64,000 bases of DNA from Halanaerobium kushneri (GTDB lineage Bacteria > Bacillota > Halanaerobiia > Halanaerobiales > Halanaerobiaceae), in assembly GCF_900156285.1 (NCBI RefSeq), contig NZ_FTNC01000005.1:98652-162651 (forward strand), given 5' to 3'. This document shows positions 17,432-26,370 of this stretch, one piece after another. The notes beneath the pieces were generated by a model. It made no database searches, had not been told where the DNA came from, and saw only the letters and a list, made by a program, of their open reading frames with translations. Position 1 is the stretch's first letter. Every line of letters begins with the position of its first letter. A program made the position numbers and the translations under genes.

Positions 17432-18211
17432 TTAGTTTTTAAATAGCTCAACACAGACTTCAACGATCTCTGGATCATATCTGCGTTCCTTATTTTCAAC
17501 CAAAATTCTTAAAGCTTCTTTTTGGCTGAAGGCTTTGCGATATGGTCTTTCAGAAAGCATTGCTGTAATTGAATCTGCAGCAGCAATAATTTTTGCTTCT
17601 TTTAAAATTTCTTTTTCTTTTAAGCCTGCTGGATAACCAGAACCATCTGGCCTTTCGTGATGCTGTAGAATGATTTCTTTTATTTTGGAATTAAATTTTA
17701 CATCAGATATAAGCTCATAACTTAATCTGGGGTGGTTTTCAATCAATTTAAACTCAACCGCTGTCAGTTTTTCATTTTTATTAATGATCTCTAAAGGTAA
17801 ATATATCTCACCAATATCATGCAGTAGAGCAGCAGTATTTAGTAATTCTAAATTCTGAGCAGAAAAAGATAAAAATTTTCCAATCTCAGAAGCTAAAGCT
17901 GCTACATTTTGAGAAAAATTTTTCTTATAATAAAATTTTTTTGAATGTATTTTGCTTAGAGCCTGAATTAAAGACTCACTTAAATTATTATTGCTTTTAG
18001 CAAAATCGAGATGTGTTAATCCCATTAAATAATCCATTGATACTTCAAAAAAGTTGGCTACTTCAATTAAAAAATTGTTGGAGGGTGTTCTAACCCCTCT
18101 TTCATATTGAGCAATTGTTGATCGGGAATAATTAAGCTTAGTGGCTAACTTATCCTGAGTTAAGTTCATTTCTTTTCTTAAAGTCCTTAACCGGTCTTTA
18201 AAATCATTCAT
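17432..18211 (-). CDS. XRE-type DNA-binding protein fused to HD-GYP-type domain
   Basis: A 259-residue two-domain protein. Residues 6-62 are a Cro/C1-type helix-turn-helix (LTQDKLATKLNYSRSTIAQY, then RTPSNNFLIEVANFF). Residues about 95-255 form an HD phosphohydrolase domain with LLHDIGEIYLP and the HHERPDGSGYP signature of HD-GYP proteins. HD-GYP domains usually hydrolyse cyclic di-GMP. A DNA-binding form could link second messenger to transcription, but this is inference. Standard HDIGK is HDIGE here. The ATG at 18211 follows GAGAGAGG. A chemoreceptor gene is divergent. Confidence 0.88.
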   Translation of the reverse strand: MNDFKDRLRTLRKEMNLTQDKLATKLNYSRSTIAQYERGVRTPSNNFLIEVANFFEVSMDYLMGLTHLDFAKSNNNLSESLIQALSKIHSKKFYYKKNFSQNVAALASEIGKFLSFSAQNLELLNTAALLHDIGEIYLPLEIINKNEKLTAVEFKLIENHPRLSYELISDVKFNSKIKEIILQHHERPDGSGYPAGLKEKEILKEAKIIAAADSITAMLSERPYRKAFSQKEALRILVENKERRYDPEIVEVCVELFKN

Positions 18212-18450
18212 TTAGATACCTCTCTCCAAATTATACTTTTACTATTTTATAGTAAAATCTCAGTTAATTCAATGCTTAAAATAAATCAAACAAAGAATGT
18301 AACAAATTCAATTATACTCTGTTTAGATAGCATAATATGTAATTATTGTAACAATTTTTTAATAAAAATTAATGTAATTAAATTTAAAATATAATATACT
18401 ATTAATTGCTGTGCAATTATTTTTTAAAAGCTAAAGGGGAGATTAAATAA

Positions 18451-19725
18451 GTGAAAAAGAAAAGAAAGTTTAGGATAGATGAACTATCTTTAAAAAAACA
18501 AATTAAGTTTTCATATCTGATAATGCTGGCTCTGGTATTGTTAATTAGTGCCTATTCAATTTATAATATTTATCGGACTTCTTTAGATACTGCCTTATTA
18601 ACAGTGCCCATTTCACTGGCCATTATTGCCGTAGTTATTTCATTGGTAGTTATTAAACTGGTTACAAATCAAATCAATTATCGACTTAGTGAAATCAAAG
18701 AGGCAACCGGTAACAGCAAGCTGGCCCTGGAAGATATAGCGGCTGCTTCTGAAGAAATTGCTGCCAGCAATGAAGATTTAGATGAGCAATTATCAAAAAG
18801 TATTAAATCGGTTAAAAGGGTAAATAAGGCAAATAATCAGACCAGTATTGAATTTAAAGATATTTATAATAATTTAAGTGAGACAACCACAGCAGTAGAA
18901 GAAATAGCAAAAGCAAATGAAGAATTAACAGAAGTAATTGAAAATTTAGCTGAAAATTCGCTTGGAATTCGAGATGAAGCTGCCAGAAGCAGGAATGAAA
19001 TGAAAGAAACAAATCAGTTAATTCATCAGGGTAATTTGATTTTAAAGAAAACGCTTGCAGCTACTGAAACTTTACAGGAGAAAATTGATGATATAGATTC
19101 TATTTCAGATACTATTCTTGAAATTTCTAACCAGACCAATCTTTTAGCATTAAATGCTGCTATTGAAGCAGCAAGAGCAGGAGAAGCCGGCAGAGGCTTT
19201 TCAGTTGTGGCAGAAGAGATACGACAGCTTGCCGAAAAAAGTAATGGAGCTACAACTGAGGTTCAAAATATTCTGGATGAAATAACTGTTAATGCCAATC
19301 AAGTTAAGAGTTTTCTGCGAGTTGATAAAAATAAACAGAATAAAAACAAAAAGGAAACTGTAGAATTTGTTTTCAATGAGGTAACAGAAAATGCTGCTGA
19401 AGTATATAAGGCTATGGATTCAATGTATCAGTTATCTGAAGAACAGGCAGCAGCAACAGAAGAAGCAGGAGCTTCAATTCAGGAAGTTTCAGCTAATTCA
19501 GAAGAGGTATCAGCGCAAAATGAAGAAGTGTTAAATAGTTTCGAAATAGCTTCAGATAAATTCGATATTAACATTGAGGAAAGTAATAAACTGGATATTA
19601 TTCTTGATGAGATAGAAGAAGCAAGCAGGGATTTTGCCGCTGGAGTAGAAGAACAGGCCGGTGGGACTGAAGAAGTTTTAGCAATGTTAGAAGATTTGGT
19701 AGAGCAGAGTAACTATTTTGGTTAA
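18451..19725 (+). CDS. Methyl-accepting chemotaxis protein without large sensor domain
   Basis: A 424-residue chemoreceptor. Two membrane segments lie at about residues 19-40 and 52-75, separated by only about a dozen residues, so there is no periplasmic sensor domain. The long cytoplasmic coiled coil has the kinase-control tip [20 protein letters not shown] near residues 225-255. It may sense membrane or cytoplasmic signals. The start is GTG at 18451, after GGGGAG. It is divergent from the XRE/HD-GYP gene and separated by about 240 bases of AT-rich sequence. Confidence 0.9.
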   Translation: MKKKRKFRIDELSLKKQIKFSYLIMLALVLLISAYSIYNIYRTSLDTALLTVPISLAIIAVVISLVVIKLVTNQINYRLSEIKEATGNSKLALEDIAAASEEIAASNEDLDEQLSKSIKSVKRVNKANNQTSIEFKDIYNNLSETTTAVEEIAKANEELTEVIENLAENSLGIRDEAARSRNEMKETNQLIHQGNLILKKTLAATETLQEKIDDIDSISDTILEISNQTNLLALNAAIEAARAGEAGRGFSVVAEEIRQLAEKSNGATTEVQNILDEITVNANQVKSFLRVDKNKQNKNKKETVEFVFNEVTENAAEVYKAMDSMYQLSEEQAAATEEAGASIQEVSANSEEVSAQNEEVLNSFEIASDKFDINIEESNKLDIILDEIEEASRDFAAGVEEQAGGTEEVLAMLEDLVEQSNYFG

Positions 19726-19791
19726 AAATATCTCCAAATAAATATAAATAAAAAAAGAATTGGCACTTTAACCGGAGCAGACTTGAATATA

Positions 19792-19854
19792 AATAATAAG
19801 CGATCGCAGTTTCCATGTCTGACTGAAAGGAGTTAGAAACTGCAGCTTATTATT
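19792..19854. terminator. Long hairpin between converging genes
   Basis: AATAATAAGC (19792-19801) pairs with GCTTATTATT (19845-19854), and GCAGTTTC (19806-19813) with GAAACTGC (19836-19843). The offset is GATC against a single A. It lies between the chemoreceptor and glgP, which converge, and is probably a bidirectional terminator. Confidence 0.65.
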
Positions 19855-19901
19855 TATTAATGAAAGTCGTCGTGCAGGTTATGGCCAATTCTTTTTATTA
19901 T

Positions 19902-21512
19902 TTATTTATTATACATTTCCCCATAATATCTCTCCAGCATTTTCTTAGCGGAGAATCTTTCATAGGTAGTATCAATACTTTCTGCCATCATATCTTTCCA
20001 GCGATCCTTGTTACCATAAAAAGTTGGAACAACTTCGTTGAATAGAACTCTGTAGAGGGCATAAAGATCACTTTCATCCTGACCTTCACCTACATAGCCA
20101 TCTCCAAACTGCCAGCCATTGATTCCGTGTTCACAACCTTCAACCCACCAGCCGTCAAGAATACTCAAGTTTAAACCACCATTCATGGCAGCTTTCATAC
20201 CGGAAGTACCACTGGCTTCAAGTGGTTTGCGGGGATTGTTTAACCAGATATCAACACCACGAGTCATATAACGGGCAATTTCCATATTGTAGTCTTCTAA
20301 GAAAACTACACTGTTAGGAAATTCTTTCGCTTTTTTAACCAGATTGGCCACAATTTCTTTGCCATTGTCATCAGTTGGATGTGCTTTGCCGGAGAAGACC
20401 AGCTGAATCTCTCCAGATTCTAAATAAGGATCAATAATATCTGATTTTTTGAAAATTAAATTAGGTCTCTTATAAGCTGTTGCCCTGCGAGCAAAGCCAA
20501 TAATTAACTTATCAGGATCAAGTTCTGCCCCATTTCTTTCTTTGACAAAGTCAACAAGTTCTTGTTTCATTGTCTGATGAGTACTATAAATTCCTTCTTG
20601 ATCTCCCATATTTTCAATAATTCTATCATCTACCCAGGTACCTCTGTGGACTCCATTAGTGATTGAAATGATAGGTGATTTACCGGCAACATCTTTCCAC
20701 ATTTCGCGAGATGTCTGTCCGTGTAGTTTAGCAACTCCATTAGAAATTCTAGCCAGACGTAAACCAGCCACTGTCATACTAAAGGGGCTGTCACCAATTT
20801 CTTTCATTTGTTCTCTACTTAGTCCATTAAAAGCACTCATTTTCTTGAGGCTGTCAAGACTGTGAGATTCATTTCCTTCCTTAACTGGGGTGTGAGTGGT
20901 AAAGACAATATCATCTTTAACATCATCCCAGGCTGTATGGAAGTCCATACCTGTTTCCATTTTTTCTTTAATCAATTCTGTTCCTGCTAAGGCTGCATGT
21001 CCTTCATTAAAATGATAAATATCAATATTTAAGCCGAGTTTTCGAATTGCTTTAACTCCACCAATACCGAGTGCTATTTCCTGAGCAATTCTTCTCTCGT
21101 TAAAACCATCGTAAAGACCATCAGTAATTGTCTGATACTTTCTGTTTTCAGGTAGATTTGCATCAAGTAGATAAAGAGTAGCATTATCAAATCTATCCAG
21201 TTTCCAGATTTTTAAAGTTACCTCCTGATCTCTAATTGTGACGGTAACAGTTTCTCCAGTATCTTCAGCGTAATCATAAATTTCTTTATTTACAGGATGC
21301 TGATCCTCAGGTCTACCTTCATCATTTATTACCTGTTTTGAATAACCTTTGCGCCATAAAAGTCCAATTCCTGTTACAGGATAAGAAAATTCCTTTGCTG
21401 CTTTTAGAATGTCTCCTGCTAAAATTCCAAGTCCACCTGCATAGATCCGCATGTTTTCATCTAAACCGTATTCCATACAGAAATAAGCTGTGTGCGGCTT
21501 ATTATTGTTCAT
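19902..21512 (-). CDS. glgP: Alpha-glucan (glycogen) phosphorylase, short form
   Basis: A 536-residue GT35 enzyme that releases glucose 1-phosphate from glycogen or maltodextrin using phosphate and PLP. The N-terminal motif is AYFCMEYGLDENMRIYAGGLG. The PLP-lysine region is EASGTSGMKAAMNGGLNLS near residue 450, followed by DGWWVEG. It belongs to the shorter bacterial/archaeal phosphorylase group rather than the 800-residue type. ATG 21512 is preceded by AGGGAGTG, so the longer upstream start was rejected. It is the third gene, after pfkB and sps, on the same strand. Confidence 0.93.
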   Translation of the reverse strand: MNNNKPHTAYFCMEYGLDENMRIYAGGLGILAGDILKAAKEFSYPVTGIGLLWRKGYSKQVINDEGRPEDQHPVNKEIYDYAEDTGETVTVTIRDQEVTLKIWKLDRFDNATLYLLDANLPENRKYQTITDGLYDGFNERRIAQEIALGIGGVKAIRKLGLNIDIYHFNEGHAALAGTELIKEKMETGMDFHTAWDDVKDDIVFTTHTPVKEGNESHSLDSLKKMSAFNGLSREQMKEIGDSPFSMTVAGLRLARISNGVAKLHGQTSREMWKDVAGKSPIISITNGVHRGTWVDDRIIENMGDQEGIYSTHQTMKQELVDFVKERNGAELDPDKLIIGFARRATAYKRPNLIFKKSDIIDPYLESGEIQLVFSGKAHPTDDNGKEIVANLVKKAKEFPNSVVFLEDYNMEIARYMTRGVDIWLNNPRKPLEASGTSGMKAAMNGGLNLSILDGWWVEGCEHGINGWQFGDGYVGEGQDESDLYALYRVLFNEVVPTFYGNKDRWKDMMAESIDTTYERFSAKKMLERYYGEMYNK

Positions 21513-21612
21513 TAATAAATCACTCCCTATTAATAATTGCTCAAACGATTGCACAAATTTTATAATAATATCTATTCCTATTTGTTCATTATATCAAATT
21601 TTCAGCAAATGT

Positions 21613-23097
21613 CTATTTTTTAAATACTTTTTCTTTAAACTCTTCCAGCAGTTTATGTTCATTATCACTATCAGGTAAAAAATAATAGGCTGGAATTTCG
21701 CTGTGGATTACAGGTATTTCATAGCTTAATCCTTTTTCCATGGCTTTTAGATATCTTTTAGCAGTCTGTTCCCAGGTATAAGTTGTCTCAACTCTTTCGC
21801 GTGCTTTAAGCTGATAATCACGCCAGACTCCATGTCGGCCAACAATTTTATTAAGGCCCCGGGCAATATCCTGGGGATCTTCAGGATCAATTAGAATTCC
21901 AAATTCGTCATCTGCCATAATTTCACTCTGACCTCCATTTTTAGTAACAACGGCTGGTAATCCGGCTGCCATTGCCTCAACTGGAGCCAGACCAAATGGC
22001 TCATAAAATGAGGTTAGAGAGAAGACGGACTCTTTTTCTGACAAATAACCATAGCATTCTGCCAGTTCTTTTTGACTGCTTAGAGGAAACATTGAAACCT
22101 TACCCTGAAGCTTATTATTTTTAATAACATTCATTATTTGATCTAAAATTTCTTTTTCTTCTCCAGCAGCAGAGCTGTAATCTTCAAATGGATTTTCAAT
22201 TCCGCGGAGAGTAATAACCAGATTAGATTTTTTTTGTAATTCCTGATCTCCGGCAAAGGCTTTGACTAAAGCGAGATGATTTTTCTTCTGATCAAGACGG
22301 CTGGCACAGATAATAGCCGGTTTATCAACTCTATTTGCTTCCAAATCTCGCTCAAGGTACTGATCTATCATCCTGGCAGTAGCTTCAGAATAACTGCCAT
22401 CAAAAACATCAGTATTTACTCCAGGAGGAATAACCGAAAACTTTTTATCGTTTTCTATGTTCACAGCTCCCTGATAATAGGAGTGGGAATATTGTTCCAT
22501 TCTTTCCTGTGAGGTACTTACAATAATTTGATTGGAAAATTTCATGGATAGTCTCTCAGCAATAATTCGACTGTGAAATTTAAAGCGCTCAATTAATTCT
22601 TCGCAGTTTTCTTTTGTAAAATTAAGTTTATCCATTTTTTGAGCTCCTAGTGAGTGACCGGTGAAGGAAAATGGAGTTTCCATTTTTTCTTTCAGCAGCA
22701 CACCAGCCAGCCCTCCATCACCATAATGGGTTGTAAAAAAATCGGGAAAGGCACCTTCTTCATCATAAAATTCGGCGATAGCATCGACATATTTTTTTAA
22801 ATGTGGCCACAATTTTTCCTTGGCCAGAAATTTATCTCCGCCAAAAGGAAGTCTAATTATTCTTAAATTTTCACAACCCGGATAGCTGTCATAGAGTTTG
22901 CTAAATTCAGGCCATTCTGGATCATTAATCTGACGAGTAATTATATCTACTTTAACCCCCATATTAGCAAGGGCCATACTTACTTCTTTAACATAAACAA
23001 GCTGACCTCCAAAATCAGGATGTTCTGTCCAGTAACTGTCATTTTGATCGAAATTACCCTGAGGGTTTAAAAATGCTACATGTTTAATTTCACTCAT
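21613..23097 (-). CDS. sps: Sucrose-phosphate synthase
   Basis: A 494-residue GT4 glycosyltransferase that joins a nucleotide-glucose to fructose 6-phosphate to give sucrose 6-phosphate. The N-terminus HVAFLNPQGNFD and TEHPDFGGQLVYVKEV, the middle ICASRLDQKKNHLALV, and ALTSFYEPFGLAPVEAMAAG (UDP-sugar site with conserved glutamates) match the enzyme I know from Halothermothrix orenii. The ATG 23097 follows AGGAGGT. It overlaps the pfkB stop by eight bases, so the two genes are coupled. No sucrose-phosphatase domain is fused to it, and none is next to it. Confidence 0.93.
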   Translation of the reverse strand: MSEIKHVAFLNPQGNFDQNDSYWTEHPDFGGQLVYVKEVSMALANMGVKVDIITRQINDPEWPEFSKLYDSYPGCENLRIIRLPFGGDKFLAKEKLWPHLKKYVDAIAEFYDEEGAFPDFFTTHYGDGGLAGVLLKEKMETPFSFTGHSLGAQKMDKLNFTKENCEELIERFKFHSRIIAERLSMKFSNQIIVSTSQERMEQYSHSYYQGAVNIENDKKFSVIPPGVNTDVFDGSYSEATARMIDQYLERDLEANRVDKPAIICASRLDQKKNHLALVKAFAGDQELQKKSNLVITLRGIENPFEDYSSAAGEEKEILDQIMNVIKNNKLQGKVSMFPLSSQKELAECYGYLSEKESVFSLTSFYEPFGLAPVEAMAAGLPAVVTKNGGQSEIMADDEFGILIDPEDPQDIARGLNKIVGRHGVWRDYQLKARERVETTYTWEQTAKRYLKAMEKGLSYEIPVIHSEIPAYYFLPDSDNEHKLLEEFKEKVFKK

Positions 23098-24091
23098 TAA
23101 AATTACCTCCTTCAATTGGCTGAATATCGTAAAAAGATATTATTTCTCTTAATGGTGGAACTGAAGAAAGAGCACCTACTCCCTGAATTTTAAATGCGGC
23201 CACTGCATTTCCAAGTCTGGCTGATTCTTTAACTGGCAGGCCTTTAAGAATACCGGTCAAAAATCCTGCCCAAAATGAGTCTCCAGCACCTGTAACATCT
23301 ATAACTTTTTCGGAAAAAACAGGTATATGGAGAGCTTTATTACTTCCATCTGAAAGAATTACTCCATCTTTACCCAGACTTAAAATGACAATCTTTGCTC
23401 CATCATTGTGGTATTTTTTTATATAGTTTTCTGGATGGTCTTGACCATAAAGGTGATAGGCGTCGTCTAGAGATGGTTTGATTACATCAGCTTGAGCAAT
23501 TAATTCTCTGATGATTTTACTTCCTTTGCTTCCTTCCGGCCAGAGGTTAGCCCTGAAACTGGGATCAAAGGCAAAAAATTTATCTTTTTTTATAGCATAT
23601 TCAATAGCTTTAATAGCAGTTGAACGAGCCGGATTTTTAGAGAGAATAAAACTGCCTGTAAAAAAGATTGAAGAGTTGTTAATTTTGTTATATATGCTGT
23701 CACTTATCTGTAGATTAATATCTGCTCCTCGATAAGCAAGCCAGGAAGGAGTTTCCTTACTTTTATTAACAAATATGATTGGTGTACCCTCTTCCTGATC
23801 ATACTGCATACAGTCCAGATTGATGCCTTCATTTTCTAAAATTTCTGTCAAATATTCGCCAAACTCATCTTTACCAATACGACTAATAAAAGCAGTTCTA
23901 TTTTCGAGGCGCTGCATATTTACTAATACATTGGCCGGGGAACCACCAAAGTAACGAGTAAAATTAACACATTCTTTAAGCGGTGCTTCTTCCCTGGATA
24001 TCATATCCAGCAAAACCTCTCCATAAGCAGTTATATCAAAGTCATTTTCTGCAAAACTTAAACTGTCATGAATTGTTAACAATCGCCTCAC
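23090..24091 (-). CDS. PfkB-family sugar kinase, probable fructokinase
   Basis: A 333-residue ribokinase-fold kinase. The first signature is FGGSPANVLVNMQRLENRTAF. The second is DVTGAGDSFWAGFLTGIL, which holds the catalytic aspartate near residue 280. The start is given as GTG 24091; TTG 24082 is also possible, because GAGGTG lies six bases before it. Coupling to sps suggests the substrate is fructose, giving fructose 6-phosphate for sucrose-phosphate synthesis or recycling fructose from sucrose phosphorolysis. The family also contains 2-dehydro-3-deoxygluconate and inositol-pathway kinases, so specificity is inferred from context. Confidence 0.87.
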   Translation of the reverse strand: MRRLLTIHDSLSFAENDFDITAYGEVLLDMISREEAPLKECVNFTRYFGGSPANVLVNMQRLENRTAFISRIGKDEFGEYLTEILENEGINLDCMQYDQEEGTPIIFVNKSKETPSWLAYRGADINLQISDSIYNKINNSSIFFTGSFILSKNPARSTAIKAIEYAIKKDKFFAFDPSFRANLWPEGSKGSKIIRELIAQADVIKPSLDDAYHLYGQDHPENYIKKYHNDGAKIVILSLGKDGVILSDGSNKALHIPVFSEKVIDVTGAGDSFWAGFLTGILKGLPVKESARLGNAVAAFKIQGVGALSSVPPLREIISFYDIQPIEGGNFNE

Positions 24092-24308
24092 CTCACATTT
24101 TTAATTTTAAAGCTACTCTTAAATATTATTTCTACATAAATTTTAAATAACCTGTTTTTTATAATAATTAATCTCAGCTGAGAGCAGGAATAGTAATAAA
24201 GATAAAGAATTATAATTAATACAGAGAACTATTTTGTCTGACATTAATTGATCAATAATCTTAATGCTATCTGATAAAAATACCTTATTAGTAGTGGAGT
24301 TGATTTTT

Positions 24309-26228
24309 ATGTTTAATCAAAATTTAAATATTAAACCAGCTAAATTATACTATGCTGGAGATGATCTGGGCTTAACGTTTTCTCAGGACAGTATAAATTA
24401 TAAGATCTGGTCTCCTCCTGCTCAGTCAGCTGTAATAGAAATTTATGCTGATGACAGGGGCTTAAATAAAATGGCTGAATATAAAATGCAGCCTGCCCTC
24501 AGTGATACCTGGGAAACTAAATTGCCTCATAAATTTTATGGAAAATATTATCAGCTGCGGCTAAAAGTTCACCGCAGAGAATATAATTTTGTTGATCCCT
24601 GGGCGAAAGCAGTTGGAACCAACAGTGAGTATGGACTGATAGTTGATCCTTCCCGAGTTTATCCTCCAACCTGGACTCATGACAAAAAAGTGGAGTTGGA
24701 AGACCCTGTTGATGCGGTTATTTATGAACTTCATGTTAAAGATTTTTCAGCTTCAAAAGAAAGTGGTATCAGACACCAGGGTAAATATACTGCTTTTACT
24801 GAAAGACACAGTATTAATCGAGAAGGAATGCTGACCGGAATCGCTCATCTCAAGGAACTTGGAGTTACTCATGTACATTTACTGCCTGTGTATGATTTTG
24901 CATCTGTAGATGATACAGACCCTGATGATTATAACTGGGGTTATGATCCTTTATATTATATGGTGCCAGAAGGTTCCTATGCTTCTGATCCTGCCAATGA
25001 AAGTCGAATTTATGAATTTAAAAAGATGGTCAAAACCCTTCATTCTTATGGAATTGGAGTGGTAATGGATGTAGTCTATAATCATACCTATCATACCCAA
25101 AATTCTCCTTTTCAAAAGATTTTTCCTAACTATTTTTACAGGTTTACAGAGGATGGTAAATTTGCTAATGCATCAGGATGTGGAAATGAGATTGCTACTG
25201 AACGGGAAATGATGCGTAAATATATAGTTGATTCTTTGTTATACTGGAGCCGGGAATATCATATTGACGGCTTTCGCTTTGATCTGATGTCATCGATCGA
25301 TCGAGAAACAATGCTGCTGGCAGAACATAAGCTGCGCAAAGAAAATCCGTCAGTTTTAATCTATGGAGAACCCTGGACAGCTCTGGAACCACAGCTGCAG
25401 CGCTATCAACAAATTCGCAAGGGGGATCAGCGGGGAACAGGGATTTCAGTTTTTAATGACAATTTCCGCAATGCTCTTAAAGGTGATAGTGATGGCACTG
25501 GCAGGGGTTTTATTCAGGGTGAGATTGGTCTGGAAAGAGAAATTGACGAAGGCGTTATTGGAGCAATTGGTTTGGAAGAAAGACGTTTATATGGTTTTAC
25601 ACTGCAGCCGGGAGAAAGCATTAATTATCTTGATTCTCATGATAATTTAACTCTCTGGGATAAATTGGCCCGTTCCTGTCCAGGGGCTAACGAAGAACAG
25701 CGACAAAAGATGCATAAACTGGGACAGGTAATCTTGTTAACATCACAGGGAGTGCCTTTTATGCAGGCGGGAACCGAATTTTTACGGACTAAATTTGGAG
25801 ACAAAAATAGTTTTAATTCTGGAATTGAGATTAATGAATTAAAATGGGAAAGGAAAACAACTTATCGAGATCATTTTAATTATGTTAAGGGTCTGATTAA
25901 TCTGCGCAGCCACCACCCGGCTTTTAGAATTCGTAATAGAACAGAAATTAAAGAAAAACTGCATTTTATTGATTCTCCATTTGCTACAGTTGGTTATGGT
26001 ATCTTTAATAATGCTAATGAAGATGCCTGGAGTACAATTCTGGTTTTGTTAAATCCTTCTCATGAATGGAAGCAGTTTTATTTGCCAGAAGACAGGACCT
26101 GGGCAATTGTAGTTGATGATAAGGAAGCTGGAACAGAGCCAATAAGATTTTTTTATTCTCATGAAGTAATGGTACCTCCAATTACAGGAATGGTAATCTA
26201 TGCAGCAGATTTAGTTACAGGTTATTAA
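24309..26228 (+). CDS. pulA: Type I pullulanase (GH13)
   Basis: A 639-residue debranching enzyme that cleaves alpha-1,6 links in glycogen or pullulan. An N-terminal CBM48-like beta domain (about residues 15-105) precedes the GH13 barrel. The pullulanase signature YNWGYDPLYYMVPEGSY is present. Catalytic residues lie in HIDGFRFDLMSS (nucleophile Asp), LIYGEPWTA (acid/base Glu) and NYLDSHDNLTLWDKL (Asp). There is no signal peptide, so it works on internal glycogen. ATG 24309 was chosen because a GGAG lies upstream; the start at 24264 has no ribosome site. It is divergent from the pfkB-sps-glgP operon. Confidence 0.92.
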   Translation: MFNQNLNIKPAKLYYAGDDLGLTFSQDSINYKIWSPPAQSAVIEIYADDRGLNKMAEYKMQPALSDTWETKLPHKFYGKYYQLRLKVHRREYNFVDPWAKAVGTNSEYGLIVDPSRVYPPTWTHDKKVELEDPVDAVIYELHVKDFSASKESGIRHQGKYTAFTERHSINREGMLTGIAHLKELGVTHVHLLPVYDFASVDDTDPDDYNWGYDPLYYMVPEGSYASDPANESRIYEFKKMVKTLHSYGIGVVMDVVYNHTYHTQNSPFQKIFPNYFYRFTEDGKFANASGCGNEIATEREMMRKYIVDSLLYWSREYHIDGFRFDLMSSIDRETMLLAEHKLRKENPSVLIYGEPWTALEPQLQRYQQIRKGDQRGTGISVFNDNFRNALKGDSDGTGRGFIQGEIGLEREIDEGVIGAIGLEERRLYGFTLQPGESINYLDSHDNLTLWDKLARSCPGANEEQRQKMHKLGQVILLTSQGVPFMQAGTEFLRTKFGDKNSFNSGIEINELKWERKTTYRDHFNYVKGLINLRSHHPAFRIRNRTEIKEKLHFIDSPFATVGYGIFNNANEDAWSTILVLLNPSHEWKQFYLPEDRTWAIVVDDKEAGTEPIRFFYSHEVMVPPITGMVIYAADLVTGY

Positions 26229-26370
26229 ATGCTTGTAGCTTTTCTCTTCTTGTGATAAAATTAGTACTAAGTATTTGAGTAGGGAAGTGTTTGCACTAAA
26301 TTGTGGCAAATTTTACTTATTTACAAAATTTAAAAAATTTATTACAAAGAAGGGAGTATTAGAGTAAAGA

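Noticed and set aside
23090..23115. Longer sps start at 23115
   Set aside because: The ribosome site AGGAGGT is placed for ATG 23097, and the shorter protein begins like known sucrose-phosphate synthases.
24173..24182. Palindrome CTCAGCTGAG between pfkB and pulA
   Set aside because: A ten-base palindrome alone, not placed on a recognisable promoter, is too weak to call an operator.
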